A stretch of DNA of 6,223 nt from Rickettsia sp. (GTDB taxonomy: Bacteria > Pseudomonadota > Alphaproteobacteria > Rickettsiales > Rickettsiaceae), in contig JAIRUG010000009.1 in the NCBI GenBank assembly GCA_031254535.1, forward strand, positions 1-6,223, given 5' to 3'. The notes under the pieces are model-generated. The model searched no databases. It had not been told where the DNA came from and saw nothing but the letters and a program-made list of their open reading frames with translations. This document shows, piece by piece, positions 5,359-6,223 of this stretch (the stretch's first letter is position 1; each line of letters starts with the position of its first letter). Both the position numbers and the translations under genes were made by a program.

Positions 5359-5413
5359 AAGGCTAAATACTAATCAGATTTATAACGTTGCCAATTCAAG
5401 TTAATTGACTATA
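5359..5413 (-). repeat. Right arm of the 55-bp near-perfect inverted repeat
   Basis: The arm begins AAGGCTAAATACTAATCAGA and ends AAGTTAATTGACTATA. It is the reverse complement of 3390-3444 at 54 of 55 positions. It sits 7 nt outside R4b, just as the left arm sits against the R3 core. No matching arm lies on the left side of R4a. Confidence 0.92.
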
Positions 5414-5878
5414 TATATATTTCTTTTGTTTTGTATCAAAATGCTTGCAAAATCATCAATTATGTATAAAATTTCAGTAAGGTAAGACATAAATACATTC
5501 TCCAATTTTACTGTTATATTTAGAGGATATTATCATGCCTTACAGTTTCTTTTCAAATACTTTCTTATGTCAAACTTAAGTTATATCATTTAGTATTTTT
5601 TCTCCACTTTCCCTGCTTCTTGTAATTCTTAGTTTTATTAGTCGTATTTCTATTGAGGATATAGTTTTAATCTATAATTATGATTTTTTACAACATACAA
5701 CAACTTAATTTCCTAAGAATAGAACTATAAATGTACTTTTTACTTTGTTTCGCTATGACAATTATATTAATATTAATTAATTTTTAACAAATAAATTAAT
5801 TAGTAAGTAATAGAATGGTTGTATTTAGCATGCTACAAAATGGTTTTGTTAATAGATATTTAGTAAAAAGATATGTAG
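5414..5878. other. AT-rich gene-free stretch
   Basis: No supported gene lies here. Stops are dense in all frames read. The items seen are a 14-codon frame at 5535-5579 (MPYSFFSNTFLCQT) behind AGAGGA at 5522-5527, an all-AT inverted repeat TAATTAATTT/AAATTAATTA at 5774-5783 and 5793-5802, and a 30-codon frame at 5815-5907. All could be chance in such sequence. Decayed gene remnants are possible but not recognisable. Confidence 0.5.
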
Positions 5879-5893
5879 TTTTTATTTTTCTTA

Positions 5894-6172
5894 TTGCAAA
5901 AGTTTGATGTATCTAATGTTTTAGCAGTAGGACTTAATAAAGAAATAGGACAGCTATCTCACCCACACCTATATCACCTTAAAAATGAAATAAAGGCAAC
6001 AGAGTATGCTATCAATAAAGCCAGTGGTGAATTGGAAAAACTAAAACAAGAACAGTTATGGAGAATAAAAAAATTTGGTAATCGAAATGAATTGCAAAAA
6101 CAATATAATGGGACTGTTGAAAGAAGAAATAGGTATGGTATAATGAAAAAAAAGAAAAAAAGAGAGTTGTAG
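5894..6172 (+). CDS. Unidentified 92-codon frame, possibly a 3' gene remnant
   Basis: I do not recognise the product. The frame is open from 5879 after a TAG at 5876-5878. The first usual start is TTG at 5894, with no Shine-Dalgarno sequence, and there is no ATG in the first 80 codons. The translation reads sensibly: a helical, charged middle (LYHLKNEIKATEYAINKASG then ELEKLKQEQLWRIKKFG), likely coiled-coil, then a strongly basic end (MKKKKKREL). No signal peptide or membrane segment is obvious. It could be the C-terminal part of a longer gene whose 5' part was lost or frameshifted, or a small protein with an unusual start. The next frame starts one base after its stop, so the two may be translated together. 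Confidence 0.45.
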   Translation: MQKFDVSNVLAVGLNKEIGQLSHPHLYHLKNEIKATEYAINKASGELEKLKQEQLWRIKKFGNRNELQKQYNGTVERRNRYGIMKKKKKREL

Positions 6173-6173
6173 A

Positions 6174-6223
6174 ATGTTTTCGAATCAAATGACAATGGTA
6201 AGTCTAAATCAGTTAGTTAACGC
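6174..6223 (+). CDS. Start of a further open frame, cut by the window end
   Basis: ATG at 6174 follows AGAGAG (6161-6166) with a 7-nt spacer and comes one base after the stop of the preceding frame, an arrangement typical of coupled translation. The sixteen visible codons, MFSNQMTMVSLNQLVN and on, contain no stop. Further in-frame ATGs at 6189 and 6195 are possible starts. That is too little to name a product. Confidence 0.4.
   Translation, partial: MFSNQMTMVSLNQLVN

Noticed and set aside
5535..5579. 14-codon frame behind AGAGGA as a leader peptide
   Set aside because: No attenuator hairpin or downstream regulated gene, no biased codon run. Such a short frame is expected by chance.
5774..5802. 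All-AT inverted repeat as a regulatory hairpin
   Set aside because: Ten A/T pairs in an extremely AT-rich stretch are weak and likely to arise by chance.
5974..6195. Minus-strand open frame of 73 codons, rich in Phe and Leu
   Set aside because: It is antisense to the Lys/Glu-rich 92-codon frame. The hydrophobic look is what AAA/GAA codons give in reverse.

Overview
The window is AT-rich bacterial chromosome. It most likely comes from the Rickettsiaceae: Rickettsia itself or a close sister lineage such as Ca. Megaira. The trigger factor reads like a divergent version of the Rickettsia protein as I recall it. Codon use is strongly A/T-biased, and the spacers carry palindromic repeats with GTCATTGCGAG ends, a kind common in Rickettsiales. 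This placement is inference, since no search could be run.

Layout, all genes on the + strand: a 5'-truncated queH remnant (to 391); repeat R1; a TAXI-family substrate-binding protein gene (680-1621); repeat R2; a likely operon of a universal stress protein gene and dapE (1785-3389); repeat element R3; tRNA-Leu(UAG) (3607-3691); tig (3779-5110); the double repeat R4a/R4b (5150-5351) and its outer arm (to 5413); about 465 bases of AT-rich sequence without a convincing gene; an unidentified 92-codon frame with no good start; and the first codons of another frame that runs off the window.

The genes are mostly ordinary. DapE makes meso-diaminopimelate and lysine precursors, trigger factor folds nascent chains at the ribosome, the tRNA reads CUA codons, the stress protein is a small cytoplasmic Usp, and the TAXI protein is a periplasmic solute receptor with no permease in view. 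QueH (queuosine synthesis) appears to be dead here.

The unusual content is the repeat family. Five copies of one palindrome sit downstream of four genes, and none lies inside the usp-dapE operon. Each copy can be drawn as an outer stem, a central stem and side hairpins whose sequences differ while still pairing. R3 and R4 carry a 55-bp arm, 54/55 identical and inverted, on either side of the tRNA-Leu/tig segment. The two ends of R4 depart from the family consensus in matching ways. I see no clear new enzymatic or defence system. The repeat architecture is the part worth a second look.
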